Below, piece after piece: positions 13,188-20,295 of a stretch of 38,473 nucleotides of DNA. The notes beneath the pieces were generated by a model. The model did no database searches, had not been told where the DNA came from, and was given only the letters and a program-made list of their open reading frames with translations. The stretch covers positions 83,986 to 122,458 of the forward strand of contig DCZO01000011.1 of the NCBI GenBank assembly GCA_002331335.1, read 5' to 3'. Each line of letters begins with the position of its first letter. Within the stretch, counting starts at the first letter, position 1. The position numbers and the translations under genes were made by a program. Origin of the DNA: Nitrospira sp. UBA2082. Lineage in GTDB: Bacteria > Nitrospirota > Nitrospiria > Nitrospirales > Nitrospiraceae.

Positions 13188-15217
13188 CTCAACTCGACCG
13201 GGTCGATATCGACGACGAACTTGACTCGTTTCTTGCGGTGTTCCTGCTCCATCGTGTCAACTGACTTCTGGATCAGGCGACAGAGGCCGGCCTGATCGGC
13301 CCCCTTTACAAGGGTCTGAAACCGATGATGGCCTTTCGGTCGCTTCCCCATTGCCGGCACAGGTCCTAACATGGACGGTGGGGCCTCTCTGCCGACCGAT
13401 TGTTCGAGGCACATCCTCCACCGAATCGCGGCGGCTTCAACCTCCTGCTGATCTTTCCCCGATACAGACAGGACAGCGAGATAACAGGCCGGCGGGTAGT
13501 TCAGCAACCGACGCGCTGCGAGTTCTTCATTGTAAAACCGATGTGGGTCAGCCGAGAGCACCGCTTGCACGGCATGGTGTGCGGGAAGCCGTGTCTGCAC
13601 AATGACCCGCCCGCCTTCCGAATCCGGTCGGGCAACACTCACGGCCTCGTCCAACAACTGATAGGTGCGCTCGGCAGCGCGAAAGTCCGGTATGTGCAAT
13701 CCTGAGTCGGCCTGCATGATACCGACCACTCCCCTCCGTGGGAGCTGCTCCCGCTGGAATACCGCTTGTGTCCCGATCAGAATATCCCATGCACCTGACA
13801 TGATTCCCTTCCAGGTCTGTCGAACGGCGTCCGCCCGATGCAGGGTGCCGCGATCAACGCGGGCGACCGTGGCGTGAGGAAACAGACGTCGCGCTTCGAT
13901 TTCTGCCCGTTCGGTCCCAGCTCCAACCGTCGTCAGGCGAGTGGAGTGGCAGACCGGGCAGGACTGCGGCACTACGTCTGTCCCGCCACAGTACCGGCAG
14001 GCTAACGTGGCCGCTTCACGACCGTAGGCTAGGGCCACGGCACACGCTGGGCACCGCGGCACCCAGCCACAATCTCGACAGACCAGTGTTCGCGCGTATC
14101 CCTTTCGATTCAAAAAGAGCAGTACGCCGGTCTTGTTCTCCAACGCCTCCTGCATGGCCGCCACAAGCGTCCGGCTGAACAACGTTCCCGCCGGCTCGTG
14201 ACGGAGATCCACAAGCTCAACCTTCGGTCGCCGAGCCGGCTCCGGTTGAACCACATAAGGTTCGGCATCCCGATCAAAGACCGATTCAAGAGAAGGGTGA
14301 GCGGACGCAAGCACGACCAGGGCGCCCTCTTCCCTCGCTCGCATCCAAGCCACGTCACGAGCGTGATACCGGGGCTCCTGAGGTTCCTTGAGAGCCGGAT
14401 CCTCTTCTCCCTCGATCCAAATCAGACCGAGCGATGGGAGTGGAGCGAACACGGCGGACCTGGTGCCCAGCACAATGGACGGAGTTCCCTCTCGGGCTCG
14501 CCTCCATTGCTCAGACCCAGACGTCACATGCGCCAGGGCGATCGGGAGTTTGGTCAAGCTGGACATATGCTGTGCCAGCCGTTCTGCTTTCGCGAGCTCG
14601 CCGGAGAGGATCAGCATGGATTTGCCCATCGCGTGCGCCTGACGGATTGCCTCAGCAAGTCGGACCACTCGTTGTTCCCACGGAGCAAAGAGGACGACTT
14701 TCCTTGCCTGATTGGTACGAAGATGCGCGGCCACATGCCCCGCCCAGAGAGGATCTGGCTCCACGTGAAGGAGGGACTCACCGAGGCCCTCCCCGTCAGG
14801 ACCAGTGGCAATGAGTTTCGTACTCTGCCGTCGTGAGGATGTGCGGGCCGGCTCCTTGGGTAGCACCAGCCGAAGACACTGGCCCCAGGGGGCAACATAG
14901 TGTTCCGCGATTCTGCGAGATAATTCGAAGAGCACGGGCGGGAGCTGGACATTTCCCGATCCGTCAGCCACTGACCGGATTTCCTTGAGGGCGGCGGCCC
15001 GTATCCCACTCGGGAGACGGTTACTCAAGGAAATCACCACTCCTTCCAATATCGTTCGTCCGAATGGCACGAGGACCTGCCGGCCGATGGCGAGCGTCTG
15101 TGTCAATGCTACGGGGACCAGATAGGTAAAAGCCTTGGCTATATGACGAGGTACGATCACATCCGCATACAGGGGCTCGTGCCGAATATGAGGAACAGGC
15201 TGTTCATGGTGAACCAT
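13184..15217 (-). CDS. priA: PriA-like primosomal protein N' with degenerate helicase motifs
   Basis: PriA normally recognises stalled replication forks and reloads the replisome, with 3'-5' helicase activity. This 677-residue protein has the usual length, the N-terminal DNA-binding domain (YADVIVPRHIAKAFTYLVP) and all eight zinc-binding cysteines in four CxxC pairs (about residues 378-418). The family block ILIGTQAVFQRE is present. Key ATPase motifs are altered: where Walker A GxTGSGKT is expected (about 175-187) the sequence reads VVLFAPWEQRVV; the DEEH box reads EGEED (about 269); the motif VI GRAGR region reads VARPDSEGG (about 528-536). It may act as a non-helicase primosome scaffold. 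The start is uncertain because no Shine-Dalgarno is seen and the predicted transcript start falls at the ATG. Confidence 0.88.
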   Translation of the reverse strand: MVHHEQPVPHIRHEPLYADVIVPRHIAKAFTYLVPVALTQTLAIGRQVLVPFGRTILEGVVISLSNRLPSGIRAAALKEIRSVADGSGNVQLPPVLFELSRRIAEHYVAPWGQCLRLVLPKEPARTSSRRQSTKLIATGPDGEGLGESLLHVEPDPLWAGHVAAHLRTNQARKVVLFAPWEQRVVRLAEAIRQAHAMGKSMLILSGELAKAERLAQHMSSLTKLPIALAHVTSGSEQWRRAREGTPSIVLGTRSAVFAPLPSLGLIWIEGEEDPALKEPQEPRYHARDVAWMRAREEGALVVLASAHPSLESVFDRDAEPYVVQPEPARRPKVELVDLRHEPAGTLFSRTLVAAMQEALENKTGVLLFLNRKGYARTLVCRDCGWVPRCPACAVALAYGREAATLACRYCGGTDVVPQSCPVCHSTRLTTVGAGTERAEIEARRLFPHATVARVDRGTLHRADAVRQTWKGIMSGAWDILIGTQAVFQREQLPRRGVVGIMQADSGLHIPDFRAAERTYQLLDEAVSVARPDSEGGRVIVQTRLPAHHAVQAVLSADPHRFYNEELAARRLLNYPPACYLAVLSVSGKDQQEVEAAAIRWRMCLEQSVGREAPPSMLGPVPAMGKRPKGHHRFQTLVKGADQAGLCRLIQKSVDTMEQEHRKKRVKFVVDIDPVELS

Positions 15218-15222
15218 GCGCC

Positions 15223-15252
15223 ATTGTAGCAGTGCGGAAAAAGCGAGGACAA
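15223..15252 (-). promoter_or_regulatory. Candidate priA promoter, possibly giving a leaderless transcript
   Basis: On the minus strand TTGTCC (15252-15247) and TACAAT (15228-15223) are 18 bases apart, matching consensus at four and five positions. A start site about seven bases downstream would coincide with the priA ATG at 15217. Confidence 0.45.
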
Positions 15253-15361
15253 CGAGGCGGGTGATACCCGGCGGTATGTCGTGGGATAGGAGAACGCTAC
15301 GACTTGAGAGGTATGCTGGCGGAGAGATTCCTGTCGAACCTCTCCGCTCAAGCTGAGATCG

Positions 15362-16993
15362 TTAGAAGCCTGGGACGTTGGCCTGTGGCGACGGATCTTG
15401 CTTGGCAGGATCCGACGAACCTGTAGTGCCTGTGGAGGGATTATTCGCAGGAGTGGCCCCCTCTCCTCCACTTGTAGATGCCTGTGACCGCGATTCATTG
15501 CCAGATGCCACCGAGCCGCTTGCGTCGTACGCGTCCGAGCTCGCCGTCCCGTCTCTCGGTGACGCCTGCCGTTGTTCCCCGACGGAGAACGTGCCCGACT
15601 CTGAAGGAGAGGAGGCGTTGGGAGGAGCGGCCAGTTGGTTGTTGCTTCTTCGCGCGCTCAGGTCTGACGGGTCGCCTTTGGGCTGCTGTGCCTGATTGTT
15701 TCCATCGAGTTTCGACTCCGTGGATTCGGCCTCCGGGTTGTAGAGCAAAATTTCCACGCGGCGGTTTTTCGTGCGACCCTCTTCACTGGTGTTGGCTACG
15801 GCAGGCTTGCTGTCGCCGAACCCCACCGCGCTCAGTCGGGCAGAATCTAATCCACCCCGCTCGACCAGATAGCGGACGACTCCATTCGCGCGGGCTTTCG
15901 CCAATTCCCAATTATTGGGATATCGGGACTTCAGCGACGGTCCGATCTCCACATTGTCCGTATGCCCCTCGACTCGGATCAGTCGTGTATCGGCGCTGGT
16001 GCGCAGATATTCAATCAGCTGGTCCAGGACTTTGTAGCCTTCCGACTTGATCGCGGCTTCGCCGGACTCATACCGAAGGGAATTGGCCAAATCCCCCAGG
16101 TTGATACGGGTTTGTCCGGACTCGTCCTGAGTTTTCAGTTTGCTCGCAACGAGATCGGGTGAGACAGCGGCCTCTTCGGTCTTGATCGGAGTCAATTCAA
16201 CTGGCTGTACGACCGGCATGGACTGGCCGATGGCCTTGAAGCGGTCCCCTTTGAATACACGGGTAATTGCTTTGGTGACCCGAGCCGTCGCGGTATGCTC
16301 TTCGGTCGACAACACCTTGAGTTGGCCGATCTTCCTCACGGGAAGTCCGGCACTATGGCGATGGATATCCAGCAAGTCCCCGGCCCTGAGGCCATCCGCA
16401 CTCCCATGATCGACATACACCACGTTGGATTGCGCCACCATGGTCATCGTCCTATCGGCTTGGACCTCCACAATCATGCCGTTTAGATCGGCGACATTTG
16501 CTACGGGACTGGCGCCATCAGGCGATGACGGAGGCACGAAACGCATGACAAGATCGCCAGGGGACACTTGTGCGTAGCTCGTCAGGGATTCTACTGTCGT
16601 CAGGGCATGGCTCGTATCGGTCACCCGTACGACCGCCAGACGAATCATCACGAAACCCAAATATTCTTTCGTCAGGGGATGAAAGACCTTGCGGGCCCGC
16701 TTATACACAGTAAAAAGGTCCCCGACCGCGACGTCGGTCGGATTATCGAGCTTGAGATAGAAGACGTCATGCCTTCCCATCAGCATTCGATTGCCCGATA
16801 ACTGGTTATCTCCGGTGATCAGATTGACGATGCCGTCACGTGGAGTGGTTTTCTGGATGGCCCCGCTTGAGAACATAATGGCGGCCTCACCATACCGCAC
16901 AGCCTCGGCATTTTGGGTTTGTGCCGATACACCAGCCGGCAGTACGCCGATACCGAATGAGAGGACAAAGATCAGTGGCATCAACGTTTTCAT
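15362..16993 (-). CDS. Exported OmpA-domain protein
   Basis: Predicted periplasmic or outer-membrane-associated protein of 543 residues. It begins with a signal peptide (MKTLMPLIFVLSFGIGVLPAGVSAQ). The middle region has repeated GDLF/GDLL/GDRF turns within beta-rich segments. An OmpA-like peptidoglycan-binding domain follows at about 290-420, with RVEGHTDN, NWELAKARA and KNRRVEILLYNP. The last 120 residues are low-complexity S, G, A, P and N. OmpA domains bind peptidoglycan, so the protein probably tethers the envelope; the middle region gives no specific function. The frame is open upstream to 17335, but the start at 16993 has both the signal peptide and an AAAGGAAC ribosome-binding site. 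A good promoter lies at 17041-17068. Confidence 0.9.
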   Translation of the reverse strand: MKTLMPLIFVLSFGIGVLPAGVSAQTQNAEAVRYGEAAIMFSSGAIQKTTPRDGIVNLITGDNQLSGNRMLMGRHDVFYLKLDNPTDVAVGDLFTVYKRARKVFHPLTKEYLGFVMIRLAVVRVTDTSHALTTVESLTSYAQVSPGDLVMRFVPPSSPDGASPVANVADLNGMIVEVQADRTMTMVAQSNVVYVDHGSADGLRAGDLLDIHRHSAGLPVRKIGQLKVLSTEEHTATARVTKAITRVFKGDRFKAIGQSMPVVQPVELTPIKTEEAAVSPDLVASKLKTQDESGQTRINLGDLANSLRYESGEAAIKSEGYKVLDQLIEYLRTSADTRLIRVEGHTDNVEIGPSLKSRYPNNWELAKARANGVVRYLVERGGLDSARLSAVGFGDSKPAVANTSEEGRTKNRRVEILLYNPEAESTESKLDGNNQAQQPKGDPSDLSARRSNNQLAAPPNASSPSESGTFSVGEQRQASPRDGTASSDAYDASGSVASGNESRSQASTSGGEGATPANNPSTGTTGSSDPAKQDPSPQANVPGF

Positions 16994-17040
16994 AGGTCTG
17001 TTCCTTTGCGGGTTCTGTTCGGACCAATGCTCCTTGGCAA

Positions 17041-17068
17041 ACCATAGCAAAACATGCTGTGCTGTCAA
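17041..17068 (-). promoter_or_regulatory. Sigma-70-type promoter of the OmpA-domain gene
   Basis: On the minus strand TTGACA (17068-17063, perfect) and TATGGT (17046-17041) are 16 bases apart. Transcription would start near 17034, giving a leader of about 40 bases before the ATG at 16993. This supports the short start over the longer open frame. Confidence 0.7.
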
Positions 17069-17092
17069 GAATTTGAGCCGATCTCGCCGGGT

Positions 17093-17122
17093 TTGACCCG
17101 AGCGTTTATCCAGTGTTATGGT
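17093..17122 (+). promoter_or_regulatory. Candidate divergent sigma-70-type promoter
   Basis: TTGACC (17093-17098) and TATGGT (17117-17122) are 18 bases apart, matching consensus at five and four positions. It diverges from the OmpA-gene promoter with the -35 boxes 24 bases apart. It could transcribe the small ORF at 17170 and, with a long leader, the nuo cluster. Confidence 0.5.
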
Positions 17123-17169
17123 CCCGGTGTCTTCGGTATCATTCGCAGAAAATCGGCACCATCCACGCC

Positions 17170-17349
17170 ATGAACGATCAGCCGCCCGCACCGTTATCGA
17201 GCTCTCCCAAGAAGGAACGGATCGAAACCCAGATCCACCGTCGTCGGAAGATCCAAGCTCGCTCCCCATTGGAGTCGGAGTGGGAGATTTCGCCATCACC
17301 TCGTCACGATGAACAACCTCAGCGGCCAAAGCCATGCCCTGGGGGCTAA
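17170..17349 (+). CDS. Possible small charged protein (59 residues), unrecognised
   Basis: An ATG-initiated frame of 59 codons lies about 40 bases after the predicted start of the promoter at 17093-17122. The product would be proline-rich and charged, with no membrane segment (begins MNDQPPAPLSSS, ends PKPCPGG). There is no visible Shine-Dalgarno. Codon choice is unremarkable. Weak alternatives are that this is untranslated leader of the nuo transcript, or a chance frame. I include it only because promoter and frame are aligned. Confidence 0.3.
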   Translation: MNDQPPAPLSSSPKKERIETQIHRRRKIQARSPLESEWEISPSPRHDEQPQRPKPCPGG

Positions 17350-17528
17350 TCCGACCGTTGTGGGGTTACCACCGGAGATGTGATCGGTTCTTCGCAACTG
17401 ACAGTCAGACTCAGGCTAGGGCTTTCGGGTCTGACTCAATTAGGTCCTTTGTCCGCTTGCTATCCCCACGATTTAGCCTCTAAGATTTCAAAGTTCTTTC
17501 AAGGTCAACACCTTGTGAGGCGAGGGTG
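17350..17528 (+). promoter_or_regulatory. Region upstream of nuoA with inverted repeat and weak promoter
   Basis: No gene is seen. AGTCAGAC (17403-17410) and GTCTGACT (17429-17436) form a perfect eight-base inverted repeat with an 18-base spacer, suitable as an operator or a hairpin. Further down, TTGCTA (17457-17462) and TAAGAT (17481-17486), 18 bases apart, make a weak promoter match (four of six each). A GTGAGG ribosome-binding site (17515-17520) precedes nuoA. Confidence 0.4.
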
Positions 17529-17909
17529 ATGAGCGATCCCCATTTGCTCGACTATTTGACCAAGTTCTTTCCCGTCCTGCTCTTTATCTTCGCCGCGCTT
17601 GCGTTCGGGGTGGGAACGCTGGTGGTCAGCTATTTCGCCCAGCCTAGGTATCCGGAGCCGGAGAAATTGTCGGTCTACGAGTGTGGCGCAGAACCGTTTT
17701 CCGATGCCCGTATGCCATTCCCCGTGCGGTACTACATTTTTGCCATGCTGTTCGTCATTTTCGACGTGGAAGTGATCTTTCTCTACCCCTGGGCGGTGGT
17801 CTTTACCAAGATCGGCGTGATCGGGTTGATTGAAATGCTTATTTTTATCGGTCTGTTTGTCGTCGCGTACGTGTACGCCTGGCGCAAGGGAGCACTCGAA
17901 TGGGATTGA
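17529..17909 (+). CDS. nuoA: Complex I subunit A
   Basis: Membrane subunit of the proton-pumping quinone oxidoreductase, at the junction of the membrane and peripheral arms. The 126-residue protein has three membrane segments. It carries the conserved KLSVYECGAEPF and RYYIFAMLFVIFDVEVIFLYPWA blocks, including the buried acidic residues of the third. A GTG three bases earlier (17526) is an alternative start; the ATG is chosen because it sits eight bases from the GTGAGG site. It is the first gene of a twelve-gene cluster and overlaps nuoB by ten bases. Confidence 0.97.
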   Translation: MSDPHLLDYLTKFFPVLLFIFAALAFGVGTLVVSYFAQPRYPEPEKLSVYECGAEPFSDARMPFPVRYYIFAMLFVIFDVEVIFLYPWAVVFTKIGVIGLIEMLIFIGLFVVAYVYAWRKGALEWD

Positions 17910-18427
17910 TCCAGTTGGGGCGTCATGACAAAGACGGTGCGCCCGATGTCATTACCGGAAGTCTGGAAAAAGCGGTCAATTGGGCGCGCAAAGGCTCCCT
18001 ATGGCCCATGACCTTCGGGCTGGCCTGCTGTGCCATTGAGATGATGGCTGCCGTTTCGTCTCGGTACGACATGGATCGGTTTGGCGCGGGAGTGTTTCGC
18101 GGCTCGCCGCGGCAATCGGACTTAATGATCGTGGCCGGAACCGTGTGCCGCCGGATGGCACCAGTGATCAGAAAAATCTACGACCAGATGCCGGAGCCCA
18201 AGTATGTGATCTCGATGGGATCCTGCGCCACATCCGGGAACATCTACGACAGTTACAGCGTGGTGCAAGGAGTCGATCGGTTCGTCCCTGTTGATATCTA
18301 TGTGCCCGGGTGCCCGCCGACGCCCGAGGCGCTCCTCGACGGGATTTTGAAGTTGCAGGAGCGCATCATGCTGAAGCGGGTGTTTGTCGCGCAACCGGAC
18401 GAAGTCAAAACACACTTCAAGGCATAA
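17900..18427 (+). CDS. nuoB: Complex I subunit B (cluster N2)
   Basis: Peripheral-arm subunit that carries the terminal 4Fe-4S cluster N2, which hands electrons to quinone. The 175-residue protein has all four expected ligands: the tandem C43-C44 in GLACCAIEMM, C109 in SMGSCATSG and C138 in VPGCPPTPE. Length and motif spacing are normal. It overlaps nuoA by ten bases. The quinone pocket it forms also needs NuoD (next but one) and NuoH, whose gene is not in this cluster. Confidence 0.98.
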   Translation: MGLIQLGRHDKDGAPDVITGSLEKAVNWARKGSLWPMTFGLACCAIEMMAAVSSRYDMDRFGAGVFRGSPRQSDLMIVAGTVCRRMAPVIRKIYDQMPEPKYVISMGSCATSGNIYDSYSVVQGVDRFVPVDIYVPGCPPTPEALLDGILKLQERIMLKRVFVAQPDEVKTHFKA

Positions 18428-18437
18428 CAGGCCTTCA

Positions 18438-18935
18438 ATGCATCAACTGGCGCAGCGGATTCAGGACGAGTTTCCCGTCGGCTTTGTCGGCGCGACGGAG
18501 TGGCGCGGCGACGTGGCGGTCACGGTCACACGGGACGCACTCCACAGCATCGCGGAATTTCTTCGTGATGAGCCTGGGATGGATTTCGACTACATCGTCC
18601 ATGTGAGCTCCGTCGATTGGCCGGACGATGAGGAACGATTCGAGGTCGTGTGGGAGTTTTACTCCATCCGGAAGCGCCGCCGCATCCGGCTCAAGACAAG
18701 AGTGCCTGAGTCTGATTGTATCGTGGACTCCCTGTCGGATCTTTGGCGAGGGGCGGACTTCATGGAACGCGAAGTTTACGACATGATGGGTATCCGATTT
18801 CGGAACCACCCGGATTTGCGCAGGATCCTGATGCCGGACGACTATACCGAAGGCTATCCCTTGCGGAAAGATTTTCCCCTCCGCGGCAAAGGCTGGCGGG
18901 ATACGTTTGAGTTTCTGGACGAAGTCCCGCAATAA
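18438..18935 (+). CDS. nuoC: Complex I subunit C
   Basis: Peripheral-arm structural subunit of the 30-kDa family, 165 residues. It has the signature ERFEVVWEFYS followed by RIRLKTRVPE and the strongly conserved block ADFMEREVYDMMGIRFRNHP, then RRILMPDDYTEGYPLRKDFPL at the C-terminus. The frame is open upstream into nuoB (to 18384), but the ATG at 18438, ten bases after the nuoB stop, is the natural start by family length. NuoC and NuoD are separate genes here, not fused. Confidence 0.97.
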   Translation: MHQLAQRIQDEFPVGFVGATEWRGDVAVTVTRDALHSIAEFLRDEPGMDFDYIVHVSSVDWPDDEERFEVVWEFYSIRKRRRIRLKTRVPESDCIVDSLSDLWRGADFMEREVYDMMGIRFRNHPDLRRILMPDDYTEGYPLRKDFPLRGKGWRDTFEFLDEVPQ

Positions 18936-18950
18936 GAGCACGGACCGACG

Positions 18951-20195
18951 ATGGCATTCGAAGATCAGAGAACGACGGTCTATAAAGTCGATCCGGAGCA
19001 TCCGGAGAGCAAAACGCTTCCGACCTTACGGACCGAAGAGCTTCTCCTCAATATGGGCCCTCAGCACCCCAGTACCCACGGAGTGCTCAAGGTTATTTTG
19101 GAGTTGGAGGGGGAGCGGCTGGTGAAATCCACGCCGGTCATGGGCTATCTCCATCGCGGAGTCGAAAAGCTGGCGGAGGACGGCACCTATCATCAGTTCA
19201 TTCCTCACACGGACCGGCTCGATTACGTCTGCGCGATGTACAACAACTTCGCCTATTGCCGAGCCGTCGAAAAGCTACTGGACCTGAAGGTGCCGGACAG
19301 GGCTGAGTATCTCCGAACAATCGTTGCAGAGGTTCAGCGTATCATCGGTCACCAATTTTGGCTGAGCGCCCAGGCGCTGGACATCGGGGCGATGACCGTC
19401 TTTTTTTACTGCTTTCGCGATCGGGAGATTCTGCTCGATTGGTTCGACGAGCTGTGCGGAGCCCGCCTGACGACCAGCTGGTATCGCATCGGGGGGGTGG
19501 AGCGCGACCTCACGCCGTCGCTGATCGAGAAACTGAAGGCCTTTCTCGACTATTTCCCTCCGAAGATCGACGAATACCAGGTGTTTCTCGAAAAGAACCG
19601 CATCTGGTTGGGGCGCACGAAGGGCGTGGCCGTGATCTCGGCCGAGGACGCCATCAACTTCGGATTGAGCGGACCGACGCTGCGCGGCTCCGGTGTGGAC
19701 TATGATCTGCGCAAGTATGAGCCCTACAGCGCCTATCCAAAGTGCGAGTTCAGTGTCCCGGTGGGGAAAAACGGCGACACGTACGACCGCTACTGGATTC
19801 GGGTGATGGAACTCTATGAGAGCGTGAAAATCATCAAGCAATGCCTCGCACAGATGGAAGACGGCCCCATTATGGCGGATGCCCCGAGCGTCACGCTGCC
19901 GCCCAAGCAGCGGGTCTTCACGAACCTGGAGGCGATGATCCAGCAGTTCAAGCTGTTCTCGGAAGGATTCAAGGCGCCTCCCGGAGAGATTTATTGCGGG
20001 ACGGAAGCGCACAAGGGCGAGCTGGGGTTCTATATTGTCAGCACAGGCGGCAGCAAGCCGTATCGGCTCAAGATCCGCGCCCCGTCCTTTATCCACATGG
20101 GGGCGTTCGACCATATGGCCAGAGGGTACATGATTTCCGACGCCTGCACAATTTTTGGGACCTACGATATCGTGATGGGGGAATGCGATAGATGA
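18951..20195 (+). CDS. nuoD: Complex I subunit D
   Basis: The 49-kDa-type subunit that builds the quinone-reduction site with NuoB and descends from the NiFe-hydrogenase large subunit. The 414-residue protein has the LNMGPQHPSTHGVLKV motif whose histidines line the quinone site. It also has MGYLHRGVEKLAE, RTKGVAVISAEDAINFGLSGP, RGSGVDYDLRK and the C-terminal DIVMGECDR ending that replaces the hydrogenase metal-binding motif. It follows nuoC by 15 bases. A palindromic element then separates it from nuoG. Confidence 0.98.
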   Translation: MAFEDQRTTVYKVDPEHPESKTLPTLRTEELLLNMGPQHPSTHGVLKVILELEGERLVKSTPVMGYLHRGVEKLAEDGTYHQFIPHTDRLDYVCAMYNNFAYCRAVEKLLDLKVPDRAEYLRTIVAEVQRIIGHQFWLSAQALDIGAMTVFFYCFRDREILLDWFDELCGARLTTSWYRIGGVERDLTPSLIEKLKAFLDYFPPKIDEYQVFLEKNRIWLGRTKGVAVISAEDAINFGLSGPTLRGSGVDYDLRKYEPYSAYPKCEFSVPVGKNGDTYDRYWIRVMELYESVKIIKQCLAQMEDGPIMADAPSVTLPPKQRVFTNLEAMIQQFKLFSEGFKAPPGEIYCGTEAHKGELGFYIVSTGGSKPYRLKIRAPSFIHMGAFDHMARGYMISDACTIFGTYDIVMGECDR

Positions 20196-20203
20196 AACCA
20201 GGA

Positions 20204-20281
20204 ATGGTCAATGGCTTATGGTCAATGGAGGATGATGAAGGGTTTCGGAACATCCCTCATCAACCATTCACCATCAACCAT
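20204..20281. repeat. Palindromic element inside the nuo cluster (nuoD-nuoG gap)
   Basis: ATGGTCAATGG occurs twice (20204-20214 and 20218-20228). The arm 20218-20242 can pair with 20254-20281 through GATGAAGGG/CCCTCATC and ATGGTCAATGG/CCATTCACCAT, leaving a loop of about 11 bases. The element ends 14 bases before the nuoG ATG. Its wording recalls the element between queE and pepA (1286-1365). It could modulate relative nuoABCD and nuoG-N expression through mRNA stability. Confidence 0.6.
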
Positions 20282-20295
20282 GCAGAGGCAGAAAG

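Noticed and set aside
16994..17335. N-terminal extension of the OmpA-domain protein
   Set aside because: The frame is open, but it would bury the signal peptide; a ribosome-binding site and promoter support the start at 16993.
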